From assembly GCA_012036375.1 (NCBI GenBank), contig JAAUOI010000012.1, forward strand, positions 1 to 22,243: a stretch of 22,243 nucleotides of DNA, in the 5' to 3' direction. The notes beneath the pieces were generated by a model. That model made no database searches, was not told the origin of the DNA, and saw nothing but the letters and a program-made list of their open reading frames with translations. The DNA comes from Allobrachymonas sp. Lineage in GTDB: Bacteria > Pseudomonadota > Gammaproteobacteria > Burkholderiales > Burkholderiaceae_C. This document shows positions 1 through 7,972 of this stretch, in pieces; position 1 is the stretch's first letter; every line of letters begins with the position of its first letter. Both the position numbers and the translations under genes were made by a program.

Positions 1-576
1 GGTCGTGAATTGGCGGCACCCAATTTGAAGGCATTTCGTTCAGATCAAATCAATGGTGCTTACCTCGCCACACGGCATTTGCTCGATCTGGGGCATCGGC
101 AGATAGGTTATCTTGGCGGGCCCAGCGACCAACGCGATGCAGTTGACCGCCAAGAGGGTTACTTGCGCGCCATGCGCGAGGCAGGCATCATGCCCAAGCT
201 TGAGTGGATGCAAAACGGTGGTTTTGTGGAAGACAAAGGCCAAGCCGCGATGGAAAAGCTGCTCGACATCGAGCCGCGCGTAACAGCCGTTTTCGCTGCC
301 AATGATCAAAGTGCGTATGGGGCGCGAATGGCTTTGTATCGGCGCGGCTTGCATGTTCCCAACGACATTTCACTCGTGGGGTTTGATGATCTGCCCGCAT
401 CGGCTAACTGCACCCCACCATTGACCACGGTTCATCAACCCATTTTCGAGAGTGGCTTGTATGCCGCGCAATCGCTTTTGCAAATGATGGGTGTTGAAGT
501 GGCTGCGAACTTGCTTGCTCCTCCACCACAACCGATGCGCTTGGTGGTCAGGGAAACAACCAAACAGCACGGCTGA
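1..576 (+). CDS. LacI/GalR-family transcriptional regulator, C-terminal part (5' end outside window)
   Basis: The frame is open from base 1, so the gene starts upstream and its helix-turn-helix is not visible. The 191 visible residues are the effector-binding domain of LacI/GalR regulators, related to periplasmic sugar-binding proteins. Recognisable signatures are GHRQIGYLGGP near the start, TAVFAANDQSAYGA in the middle, DISLVGFDDLPAS, and the terminal TTVHQP segment followed by a helix. In this family a sugar ligand alters binding to a short palindrome with a central CG. Two such palindromes occur downstream, before the first and third GH5 genes, so local control of the beta-glucan genes is likely. 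That link is inference. The effector cannot be read from the sequence. A TTG at base 10 is internal and is not the real start. Confidence 0.93.
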   Translation, partial: GRELAAPNLKAFRSDQINGAYLATRHLLDLGHRQIGYLGGPSDQRDAVDRQEGYLRAMREAGIMPKLEWMQNGGFVEDKGQAAMEKLLDIEPRVTAVFAANDQSAYGARMALYRRGLHVPNDISLVGFDDLPASANCTPPLTTVHQPIFESGLYAAQSLLQMMGVEVAANLLAPPPQPMRLVVRETTKQHG

Positions 577-676
577 GATTGCGCGCTGCCACATACTGCG
601 GGTTATGCGGGAAAACCCCTGCAACAAAATTACACATTCGGCTATTTCCACTTATTTTCTGTAGTCTAATCTTGTT

Positions 677-690
677 TGAAAACGTTGTCA
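677..690. promoter_or_regulatory. LacI-type operator upstream of the first GH5 gene
   Basis: TGAAAACGTTGTCA is an imperfect palindrome centred on CG, with six of seven base pairs symmetric, which is the usual architecture of LacI/GalR operators. It lies about 100 bases after the LacI-type gene and 103 bases before the first GH5 start, just downstream of a possible -10 hexamer (TCTAAT, 665-670). A second copy with the same asymmetric position occurs at 3395-3408. Binding by the neighbouring regulator is inferred. Confidence 0.65.
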
Positions 691-735
691 TTTGAATTAA
701 ATGATTCGTCACGCAGCCAGCGTGTCACCCATTGA

Positions 736-771
736 GCCCTCGTAAAAGATTGCAAATCTCTACGACAGGGC
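736..771 (+). promoter_or_regulatory. 5'-leader stem-loop before the first GH5 ribosome binding site
   Basis: Three nested complementary blocks form one hairpin: GCCCT (736-740) with AGGGC (767-771), CGTA (741-744) with TACG (761-764), and AGATT (747-751) with AATCT (755-759) around a GCA loop. This gives 14 pairs with a 2-nt bulge and a small internal loop. It ends 10 bases before AGGAG (782-786), the ribosome binding site for the ATG at 793. It could protect the mRNA or modulate translation. The function is inferred. Confidence 0.5.
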
Positions 772-792
772 GAGGTAAAACAGGAGTTAGCT

Positions 793-1983
793 ATGAGTCA
801 GACAAAAGATTGGTGCTTCGTGCTTTGCAAGCTGGTGGTTTGCGTTGCAGTGGTGGCGCTTGTTGCTTGTAGCACTTCTTCGCCGGCAACAGGCTCTGAT
901 GCTTCTACTGAGGGCGCAGGCTCATTAAAAAGCTTGCCGCGCGTGGCAACGGGCGATGCGCCGGGGGCTTCGCCGAAGGCGCTGGCCATGAACAAGCGGC
1001 TTGGGCGTGGCATCAATTTGGGCAATGTGTATGAAGCGCCGATCAACGGCGCTTGGGGTCTAAGTTTTCAAAAAACGCCTGAGTTGACCAAGGTTGCCAA
1101 AAATCTAGGGTTTGCGCATGTACGCATGCCTGTGCGCTGGAGCAACCATGCGATGGTGCGTCCTCCCTTTACGATCAATCCGGCCTTTATGGCACAAGTG
1201 AAAAGCTCGGTGGATGGCTTCATCGCGCAAGGTCAGATCGTGGTGCTGAATGTGCATCACTATCGTCAACTGGATGGCGATACCTTGGATAACGGTGAGG
1301 CGGCTGTACCCAGCGAGCTGGTTGATGTGAGATTTGTGATGCTGTGGCAGCAGATTGCACAAGCATTCAAAGATTATTCCAACGATCAACTGGTGTTTGA
1401 GTTGTACAACGAGCCGCATGGCCGCATGCAGACGGGTCAAACCCCTTCTGGTAACAGCGACGCTTGGAACAATTTGATGGCTCATGCTATGGCACAGGTG
1501 CGTGCTACGAATCCCGAGCGAATCGTGATCGTTGGCCCTACGCACTGGAACAATGCCTATTGGCTGGATCAACTGCGCTTACCCAACGATCCGCACATGA
1601 TTGTGACGGTGCATCAATATGAGCCTTTCAACTTCACTCATCAAGGCTCGGAGTGGGTGAGTCCGCGTAAGCCCACGGGACAGACCTGCTGTAGCGACAG
1701 TCAAAAGCGGCAAATCATCGGTATTTTGAATAAAGCACAAACGTGGTCGCAAAAACACAAATACCCGATTTATGTAGGCGAGTTTGGTGCTTATGCGCAC
1801 AACAACCACAGCGAAGAAGTCACCACACAGCGCGTGAATTTCAATGCTTTCATGCGCGAAGAAATGGAGCGCAGGGACATGAGCTGGGCGTATTGGGAGC
1901 TGGCCTCGGGTTTTGGGATTTATGACCTCGCAGCAGGCAAAACGCGTGAACCGCTTTGGCGATCTTTGATTCCGGCGCAATAG
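793..1983 (+). CDS. GH5 endo-beta-glucanase-like lipoprotein (subfamily 25-like), copy 1
   Basis: The 396-residue protein begins at an ATG preceded by AGGAG. Residues 1-26 form a lipoprotein signal ending in LVAC, with Cys26 followed by Ser, which favours outer-membrane sorting. A short Ser/Ala/Gly linker leads to a GH5 TIM barrel. RGINLGNVYEAP opens the domain, Glu207 in NEPHG is the predicted acid/base and Glu330 in VGEFGAY the predicted nucleophile, and AYWELASGFG closes it. The layout resembles Thermotoga Cel5A-type enzymes, whose known substrates are beta-glucans and glucomannans, so the exact substrate is open. A vicinal Cys299-Cys300 pair sits in the loop before the nucleophile. The gene is the closest relative of the next one (2108-3310), indicating a local duplication. 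An operator and a leader hairpin lie upstream. Confidence 0.93.
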   Translation: MSQTKDWCFVLCKLVVCVAVVALVACSTSSPATGSDASTEGAGSLKSLPRVATGDAPGASPKALAMNKRLGRGINLGNVYEAPINGAWGLSFQKTPELTKVAKNLGFAHVRMPVRWSNHAMVRPPFTINPAFMAQVKSSVDGFIAQGQIVVLNVHHYRQLDGDTLDNGEAAVPSELVDVRFVMLWQQIAQAFKDYSNDQLVFELYNEPHGRMQTGQTPSGNSDAWNNLMAHAMAQVRATNPERIVIVGPTHWNNAYWLDQLRLPNDPHMIVTVHQYEPFNFTHQGSEWVSPRKPTGQTCCSDSQKRQIIGILNKAQTWSQKHKYPIYVGEFGAYAHNNHSEEVTTQRVNFNAFMREEMERRDMSWAYWELASGFGIYDLAAGKTREPLWRSLIPAQ

Positions 1984-2107
1984 CGCGGTCAGGGGCAACA
2001 GGTATTACGGCTTGAATTGCTTAATTTGAAACGGCTAACAATTTTGTGTATCTGAAGTGATGCTGCTGATAGTGTCACTTCGCGGTTTACACATTACTTG
2101 CATCTTA

Positions 2108-3310
2108 ATGATCATGATCAACTTTTTAATTTCTCCTTCTCGGTTGGCTACTAGGCTTAAGCCCTTGCTTTTGTTGGTGGCATTCGCATTGAGTGCGTGC
2201 GGCGGTGGCGGTGGCGGCGCGCCATCAACTGCGCCGCCTGTAGTGCCCCCGTCCGTTTCTGCAAATTCTGAAGCTGCCGCCTTGCCGTTTGGCAATCCGC
2301 CCGGTGCATCGCCAGCTGCGATCAGTATGGCATCCAAGCTGGCGCCTGGCGTGAACTTGGGCAATATCCTCGAAGCGCCAACCGATGGTGCTTGGGCCAT
2401 CCCGTACAACACGATCAACTCGCTCTCTCCCATTGCTTGGAATATGGGATTCAAATCTGTGCGCTTGCCAGTGCGTTGGAGCAACCATGCGGGCTTGGTA
2501 GAGCCCTACACGATTGATGCAGCATTCATGACGCGCGTCAAAAACACCGTCAAACTGTTAAACGATCAAGGCTTCATCGTTGTGATGGATATGCATCATT
2601 ACCGTGACTTGGATGGTGATGCGCTTGATCCTGGCGAGACGGCTGCGCCATCTGCCAACCACAGCACGAGAATGGTTCTGATGTGGAAGCAAATCGCGCA
2701 AGAGTTCAAAGATTTTGCCAACGACAAGCTGGTGTTCGAGGTATACAACGAGCCGCATGGACGCTTGCAGATTGGACAAGGCTCAACCAATGACCCTTGG
2801 AATGCGCTGCTGGCGCGTGCGATGGGGCAGATTCGTGCGACGAATCCTGACCGCATCGTGGTTGTGGGGCCGACTGGATACAACAATGCCTACAATTTGC
2901 AGCATCTTCTGCTGCCCAACGATGCCAACATGATCGTCACCGTTCATCAGTACGAGCCCTTTGGCTTTACGCATCAGGGCGCGACGTGGATTACACCCGT
3001 TCGTCCAACAGGGCAAACCTGCTGCTCTGTTGCGCAACAAAATCAAATCACCACGATTTTGAACGTTGCCAATGCATGGGCCACTCAAAAGAAATACCCG
3101 ATTTACGTGGGCGAATTTGGCGCTTATTCCAACAACGACTACAGCGCCACGATGACAACACAGCGCGTGAACTTCAACAATTACATGCGCAGCGAAATGA
3201 CCCGTTTGAATTTCTCATGGTCTTACTGGGAGATGGCGGCAGGGTTTGGTGTGTACGACCTGACTCAGCAATCCGAAAGAACGACCTTGCTCAGATCTTT
3301 GATTCCCTAA
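2108..3310 (+). CDS. GH5 endo-beta-glucanase-like lipoprotein (subfamily 25-like), copy 2
   Basis: This secreted GH5 hydrolase of about 400 residues is a tandem paralogue of the preceding gene. The frame is open from a GTG at 2057, but the ATG at 2108 or 2114 gives a normal lipoprotein signal: basic residues, a Leu-rich core and ALSAC with Cys31. No strong ribosome binding site settles the choice. A run of six Gly follows the lipid-attachment Cys as a linker. The barrel has VNLGNILEAP, Glu215 in NEPHG (acid/base), Glu336 in VGEFGAY (nucleophile) and SYWEMAAGFG. The vicinal pair Cys305-Cys306 matches that of copy 1. No separate operator was found before it, so it is probably co-transcribed with copy 1. 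The substrate is likely beta-1,4- or mixed-linkage glucan or glucomannan. Confidence 0.92.
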   Translation: MIMINFLISPSRLATRLKPLLLLVAFALSACGGGGGGAPSTAPPVVPPSVSANSEAAALPFGNPPGASPAAISMASKLAPGVNLGNILEAPTDGAWAIPYNTINSLSPIAWNMGFKSVRLPVRWSNHAGLVEPYTIDAAFMTRVKNTVKLLNDQGFIVVMDMHHYRDLDGDALDPGETAAPSANHSTRMVLMWKQIAQEFKDFANDKLVFEVYNEPHGRLQIGQGSTNDPWNALLARAMGQIRATNPDRIVVVGPTGYNNAYNLQHLLLPNDANMIVTVHQYEPFGFTHQGATWITPVRPTGQTCCSVAQQNQITTILNVANAWATQKKYPIYVGEFGAYSNNDYSATMTTQRVNFNNYMRSEMTRLNFSWSYWEMAAGFGVYDLTQQSERTTLLRSLIP

Positions 3311-3363
3311 AAGATCAGACCAAAGAAATTCGCTCGGGAAAACCTTGATATCGAATCTACTAA

Positions 3364-3392
3364 TTTACTCAAGTATTTCGAGCTGTTTTAAT
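3364..3392 (+). promoter_or_regulatory. Candidate sigma70-type promoter for the third GH5 gene
   Basis: TTTACT (3364-3369, four of six -35 consensus positions) and TTTAAT (3387-3392, five of six -10 positions) are separated by 17 bases. The predicted transcription start falls inside the operator-like palindrome at 3395-3408, as expected for repression by steric block. An alternative -10, TATGAT, overlaps at 3393-3398. This is a prediction from spacing and consensus only. Confidence 0.45.
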
Positions 3393-3394
3393 TA

Positions 3395-3408
3395 TGATAA
3401 CGTTTTCA
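3395..3408. promoter_or_regulatory. LacI-type operator upstream of the third GH5 gene
   Basis: TGATAACGTTTTCA is centred on CG and has six of seven symmetric pairs. It matches the 677-690 site at 12 of 14 positions, with the symmetry broken at the same place. It begins 3 bases after a candidate -10 element. It also overlaps an in-frame ATG at 3394, which argues that translation starts later, at 3421. Confidence 0.65.
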
Positions 3409-3420
3409 AGAATTCAAACC

Positions 3421-4560
3421 ATGTCTGATTCTCACTTTAGTTATTTTTCACGAGGCTCAACTAGCCTGTTGAAAGCTATTGGTTCATTAGTAGAGCCTAA
3501 AAAATGGGTTATAGCGGGGCTTGGTGCATGCGCTGTTACTTTATCTTTTGCACAAACTTTGCAAACGTTGCCAAAAGCTGATCCCTCGCGCTGCAATTAC
3601 TCGATTGCGGCTAGTGAAAGAGCATTTGCCTGCAATGCATTGTTGAATAAGTCAATCAACATTGGCAATGTATTTGACACGCCCCGAGAGGGCATTCAGG
3701 GCAATGCCTTTCAAGACGAGTATTTGCAAGCCGCTAAAAAAGCTGGCTTTACAGCGATACGTTTGCCGATTCGTTGGGATGCTCGTGCTCCACTGACTGC
3801 GCCTTATGCGATTCAAGAGCGCTTTATGCAACGCATAGATCATGTGGTGCAGTTGGCATTGAAAGAGGATATAGCCCTCATTATTGATATGCATCACTTT
3901 GTGGGCATGACATTAGAGCCTGATACGGAAGTCCCTAGATTCTTGGCCGTTTGGAAACAGGTGGCGGAGCGATACAAAGATGCTCCAGCCAAGGTGATGT
4001 TTGAGCTCCTGAACGAACCTCACGGTAAATTAACACCAGAAAAATGGCAGGCCGCGTTTGATGCGGTGCTACCCGTGGTTCGCGCCAGCAATCCTCATCG
4101 AACCTTGATTGTGGGCGGCGGCGAGTGGAATAGTGCGCGAGGGTTAACGATGCACAAATTCCCTGAGTCTGATCCCAACATCATCGGGACATTTCACTAC
4201 TACGACCCTATGAATGTGACGCATCAGGGTGCAGAGTGGGTCACAGGCTCAACTGCGTGGTTAGGAACCAAATGGGCTGGCACAGCAGAAGAGCGAGTGG
4301 GTATTGAAAATACATTTGATCGCATGGTTAATTGGGGCAATGAAAACAAGCGCCCTGTGTTTCTGGGTGAGTTTGGCGTTTACAACAAGGCCGAGCATTC
4401 CAGCCGATTGGCATGGACACGCGCAGTGCGAGAAGCAGCCGAGGCGCGCAATATTTCTTGGGCTTATTGGGAGCTGATTTCGAGTTTTGGAATTTTGGAG
4501 CCGCGCTCTATGCAGTGGCGACAAGACTTGCTTGAAACATTGATTCCACCCAAGCGCTGA
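3421..4560 (+). CDS. GH5 endo-beta-glucanase-like secreted protein (subfamily 25-like), copy 3
   Basis: This GH5 enzyme has about 379 residues and is the most like Thermotoga Cel5A of the three: LLNEPHGKLTPEKW, VTHQGAEWV and SWAYWELISSFG are all in that style. Glu199 is the predicted acid/base and Glu317 in LGEFGVY the nucleophile. The N-terminus has a long polar stretch, then a hydrophobic core (about residues 29-44) with a likely signal peptidase I site after SFA. An LGAC motif inside the core leaves a lipoprotein reading possible. The vicinal Cys of copies 1 and 2 is absent; the loop reads TAWLGTKW instead. An in-frame ATG at 3394 was rejected because it lies in the operator and promoter. 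The ribosome binding site is weak. It has diverged well beyond copies 1 and 2, so it is an older duplicate or was acquired separately. Confidence 0.91.
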   Translation: MSDSHFSYFSRGSTSLLKAIGSLVEPKKWVIAGLGACAVTLSFAQTLQTLPKADPSRCNYSIAASERAFACNALLNKSINIGNVFDTPREGIQGNAFQDEYLQAAKKAGFTAIRLPIRWDARAPLTAPYAIQERFMQRIDHVVQLALKEDIALIIDMHHFVGMTLEPDTEVPRFLAVWKQVAERYKDAPAKVMFELLNEPHGKLTPEKWQAAFDAVLPVVRASNPHRTLIVGGGEWNSARGLTMHKFPESDPNIIGTFHYYDPMNVTHQGAEWVTGSTAWLGTKWAGTAEERVGIENTFDRMVNWGNENKRPVFLGEFGVYNKAEHSSRLAWTRAVREAAEARNISWAYWELISSFGILEPRSMQWRQDLLETLIPPKR

Positions 4561-4604
4561 TTCTTTATTAAATCATTCTTTGCAATCGACATTCTACAAA
4601 ACAC

Positions 4605-5957
4605 ATGAATATGGATCTCTCTGCTTTACCTAAAAACTTCACTTGGGGTGCTGCTACAAGCGCCTATCAAATCGAAGGTGCAACACAAACGGATGGCCGT
4701 GGCGTGTCAATTTGGGATACGTTTGCCATGCAACCTGGCAAAACTATTCGCGGGGAATCTGGTGCGGTCGCTTGTGATCATTACAACCGATACGAGCAAG
4801 ATCTCGACATGATGAAGTCGATGGGTTTGCAGGCCTATCGTTTCTCTGTGGCGTGGCCTCGAATTCAGCCTTCTGGGCGCGGCGCAGCGAATGAAAAAGG
4901 CTTGGGCTTTTACGACAAGCTTGTTGATGGTTTGTTAGAGCGAGGCATTGATCCGCATCTGACGCTCTACCATTGGGATTTACCGCAAAGTTTGCAAGAT
5001 CTGGGCGGGTGGCTCAATCGCGATACCGCGTTTGCGTTCGCAGACTATGCAGAAATAGTAGCACGCCGTCTAGGTGATCGTGTCAAGACGATTGCAACTC
5101 ACAATGAGCCTTGGTGTACGGCCTATTTAGGATTTGGTAACGGTCAATTTGCCCCTGGATTAAAAGACCCAGCTCTAGTGCCGCAAGTCGCGCATCATTT
5201 GTTGCTCTCCCACGGTTTGGCGATGAGCAAAATGCGAGCCGTCAATTCGCAAGCTCAACTCGGTATCGTGCTCAATCAATGCTCGGTTTATACATCGTCG
5301 GATACACCAGAGAATCGTGCCGAAGCTGCATTGCAATGGGCCAACTTTGTGCAGCTGTATATGCATCCCTTGTTCAAGCAGGCTTATCCGGAAGTCAAAG
5401 GTTTTGTGCCTCCCAGCAACATCGAAGCTGGTGACATGGCGCTCATTGGGCAGAAGATGGATTTCTTGGGCGTTAACTACTACACCCGAATTTGGTGCTC
5501 CAAAGAAGGTGTGCCTGAGCCCGCGCCTTATGGCCGCACGGATATGGATTGGATCATTTGCCCAGAGGGATTAACGAAGTTACTTGTCGATATTCACAAA
5601 GAGTATTCGCCTTTGCCTCCTATCTACATCACAGAAAACGGCGTGGCTTATCCAGACAAAGCCGCTGGAAATGATGTTGCTGATCCCAAGCGGATTGAGT
5701 TTATGAAACTCCATTTTGAAGCGGTGGCTAAAGCGGCTACTCAAGGTGTCGATGTCCGTGGCTTCTTTTATTGGAGCTTGATGGATAACTATGAGTGGAA
5801 TTCTGGCTATGACAAGCGATTCGGAATCGTGCATGTGGATTACGCCACGCAACAGCGTCGACTGAAAGACAGCGCGAAATGGTACCGCGACTTCATCGCA
5901 GATCAAAGTCAGTCGGCTGTGCAGACAGAAACCGCCGATGAGGCAATCATCGCTTGA
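4605..5957 (+). CDS. GH1 beta-glucosidase (cytoplasmic)
   Basis: The protein has 450 residues, the normal length for bacterial GH1, and no signal peptide, so it acts in the cytoplasm. It should hydrolyse cellobiose and short beta-gluco-oligosaccharides to glucose with retention. The family opening FTWGAATSAYQIEGA is intact. Glu168 in THNEPW is the acid/base and Glu344 in YITENG the nucleophile. FFYWSLMDNYEWNSGYDKRF is the standard C-terminal aglycone-site segment. It starts 44 bases after the third GH5 gene and is probably co-transcribed, completing extracellular GH5 cleavage. Met at 4611 is an alternative start because no clear ribosome binding site distinguishes the two. GH1 enzymes often accept beta-galactosides or beta-fucosides, so the specificity is approximate. 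Confidence 0.95.
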   Translation: MNMDLSALPKNFTWGAATSAYQIEGATQTDGRGVSIWDTFAMQPGKTIRGESGAVACDHYNRYEQDLDMMKSMGLQAYRFSVAWPRIQPSGRGAANEKGLGFYDKLVDGLLERGIDPHLTLYHWDLPQSLQDLGGWLNRDTAFAFADYAEIVARRLGDRVKTIATHNEPWCTAYLGFGNGQFAPGLKDPALVPQVAHHLLLSHGLAMSKMRAVNSQAQLGIVLNQCSVYTSSDTPENRAEAALQWANFVQLYMHPLFKQAYPEVKGFVPPSNIEAGDMALIGQKMDFLGVNYYTRIWCSKEGVPEPAPYGRTDMDWIICPEGLTKLLVDIHKEYSPLPPIYITENGVAYPDKAAGNDVADPKRIEFMKLHFEAVAKAATQGVDVRGFFYWSLMDNYEWNSGYDKRFGIVHVDYATQQRRLKDSAKWYRDFIADQSQSAVQTETADEAIIA

Positions 5958-5992
5958 GTATTTCAATCGAAAAAATCCTAATTGAGTACCGT

Positions 5993-7146
5993 ATGAAAGC
6001 AACAACATCTCGCGCATTGGACTTGGTCACACGCCGTCAAGCCGTGTTGACTTTGGGCGCGGGTGTGTGCTTGCCAGTAGGCGCGCAGGCACAAGCGACT
6101 GTTGCCACTGCAGCTACTGAAGTGCCAGCTTTAGCAAAGGCTTTTGTTCCATATTTTCCAGTAGGTGCTGCCGTCACTCCGGGGCAAGTAACGGTATTCG
6201 CCGCCGACTTTATCAAGAAGCATTTCAATATTCTCGTTGCAGAAAATGTGATGAAGCCGGGCTTGTTGGCTAAGCGAGCCGAAGGCCGCTATGATTTTTC
6301 TCAGGCTGACGACATTGTTAATTTTGGTATTGCTAACGGCATGAAGGTGCGAGGCCATACCCTGTGTTGGCATCAGCAGATGCCCAGTTGGTTCTTTACA
6401 GAGGGCGGAAAAGATGTCAGCAGAGAAGTTTTGCTAGGTCGAATGGAAAAGTACATCACAGATGTCGTAACCCATTTCAAAGGCCGAGTCTACGCTTGGG
6501 ATGTCGTCAATGAAGCCTTCGTCTTTGGCGAGCCTAACGAAAAGATAGATCAAAACAATATGCGGATGAGCGCATTTCGCAGGATTATTGGCCCTGATTA
6601 TCTCGAGTTTGCATTCAAGTTTGCAGCAAAAGCAGATCCCGGCGCACTCTTGTTTTATAACGATTATGAAACGCAAAACAATGGCAAGCTTGATGCCATT
6701 TTGACGATGGTTAAAGAGTTCAAACGCAAAGGCATCAAGATCGACGGAATCGGCCATCAAGCGCATTGCACGGTGGCTCATCCATCCATCGAATCCTTAG
6801 AGTTTGCAATTGATGAAATTGCAAAGCTCGGCATCACTCAAGAAATCACTGAGTTAGATATTGCTTTGAATAGCAACATCATGGATTCACTTGTTTCTGA
6901 AGCCACCCCAGATTTATTGGCCAAACAGGCAGTACGTTATGCGCAATTTTTTGACCTGTTTATTCGTAAGAAAAAAGAAATAACTGCGGTGTCATGTGGG
7001 GCATCAACGATAGCGCATCTTGGATGCGTTACTGGCCGAGGCAGCGATTCGAAGCTCCGCTGATGTTCGATGACCAATCACTTCCCAAACCAGCCTTTTG
7101 GCAGGTTATTGATGTGGCCAAGCGCCATAGCAATACCAAATCTTGA
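5993..7146 (+). CDS. GH10 endo-1,4-beta-xylanase, frameshifted near the C-terminus
   Basis: The reconstructed protein has about 384 residues. Start ATG 5993 follows the GH1 stop by 35 bases; an upstream TTG overlapping that stop is unlikely. The N-terminus contains TRRQAVLTLGAG and ends GAQAQA, a plausible Tat signal (twin Arg) or else a Sec signal. The GH10 barrel shows GHTLCWHQQMPSW, Glu174 in WDVVNEAF (acid/base) and Glu287 in EITELDIAL (nucleophile). After KKKEITAV (to about 6991) the frame breaks. The family's last motif continues in the -1 frame as MWGINDSASWMRYWPRQRF from 6994 and runs to TGA at 7144-7146. One missing base between about 6986 and 6994 explains it. As written, the product loses its last strand and helix and ends at 7063. 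It is the only endoxylanase in the window and links the glucanase block to the xylose block. Confidence 0.9.
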
Positions 7147-7164
7147 TTTTTAAAGGAGAACGAG

Positions 7165-7895
7165 ATGACATCTCAATTCAAAGCCGCGAGCGCATTTGTT
7201 AGCGCTGTATTCATGCTTGCTTTTCAAACAGCTTGCGCAAACACATCGCCAAGCGCAGCCCCTGCGCCTGCGGTAGTCGCTCAGGCGAGTCCTGCGCCCG
7301 CACCAACTGCACCTGCCACAGCCCCAACGCCTGCCGTGGCTGCGGCAACTGGTGATATTTTCACCATCGTGGCCTATGCGCCAGGACAGAAGCTAAGTAC
7401 GACCAAACAAGAGCCACTCAAGGTCGAGTATTCTGAAAAAAAGGGTGACGTAACCGTTCAATCAGTTGAAGTCAATAACGGAGCGGCCACCATCAAAGGC
7501 CAACTCGGTACAGTTCGCGGCTCCGGTTACGCAGGTCTGGGAATGATCTTCAACCACGGACTAGAACCTGCTGCGCAAAACCTCTCAGCATACAAAACTG
7601 TCAAGATTACCGCTGCATCGCCCACTGTGAACACGCTTCGCGTTCGTTTGTCTGGCAGCGATCAGAAGGTACTGAATATGGGTTGCTATCCCGTATTTTT
7701 CTCCAAGGTGTCACGGCTGCTTTAAAAGAATTCACGATTCCACTGGCGCGGTTTGAGCCAGAACAATGGTGCGGTGAAAATGGTCGTCGGCTCGCGGCAA
7801 CCATCACCAATGTGTCGGGCATGGAGGTTGTGGATATTGCACAAACCAACAAGCCAACCGAAATCAGCGTGAGCAAGATTGAGTTGTTGAAGTAA
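7165..7895 (+). CDS. Secreted jelly-roll-like putative carbohydrate-binding protein A (frameshifted)
   Basis: The family is not named with certainty. ATG 7165 has a strong ribosome binding site (AAGGAG, 7152-7157) and starts 18 bases after the GH10 stop. A signal peptide ends at ACA (residue 25), followed by an Ala/Pro-rich linker to about residue 62. The remaining 180 residues alternate short beta-strand-like segments and end in VSKIELLK, like the last strand of carbohydrate-binding beta-sandwiches such as CBM11. The frame breaks at the T5 run (7696-7700). Adding one T joins GCYPVFF to VTAALKEFTIPLARF and gives 243 residues to TAA 7895. After repair, Cys174 and Cys203 match a Cys pair seen twice in the protein at 9076-10353. 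A glycan-binding role is inferred from secretion, fold-like pattern and location; no catalytic motif is visible. Confidence 0.72.
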
Positions 7896-7972
7896 TTCAG
7901 CATCTTGCTACACCCATTGTTAAATTTGAGTTGTGCATCGCATAGCTGGGCTAATTGCAGTTGAGTCGTCCT

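Noticed and set aside
1105..1572. Long antisense open frames opposite the GH5 genes.
   Set aside because: They mirror the coding strand's codon bias, match no recognisable family and lack ribosome binding sites.
2109..2120. Perfect palindrome TGATCATGATCA over the likely start of GH5 copy 2.
   Set aside because: It is a simple repeat of TGATCA with no matching copy elsewhere in the window; no evidence of a regulator.
6971..6977. Programmed -1 frameshifting at an A6 run in the GH10 gene.
   Set aside because: Phase does not fit a classical A AAA AAG slip, and slipping there would destroy the conserved EITAV segment. Other genes nearby carry similar lesions without slippery runs.
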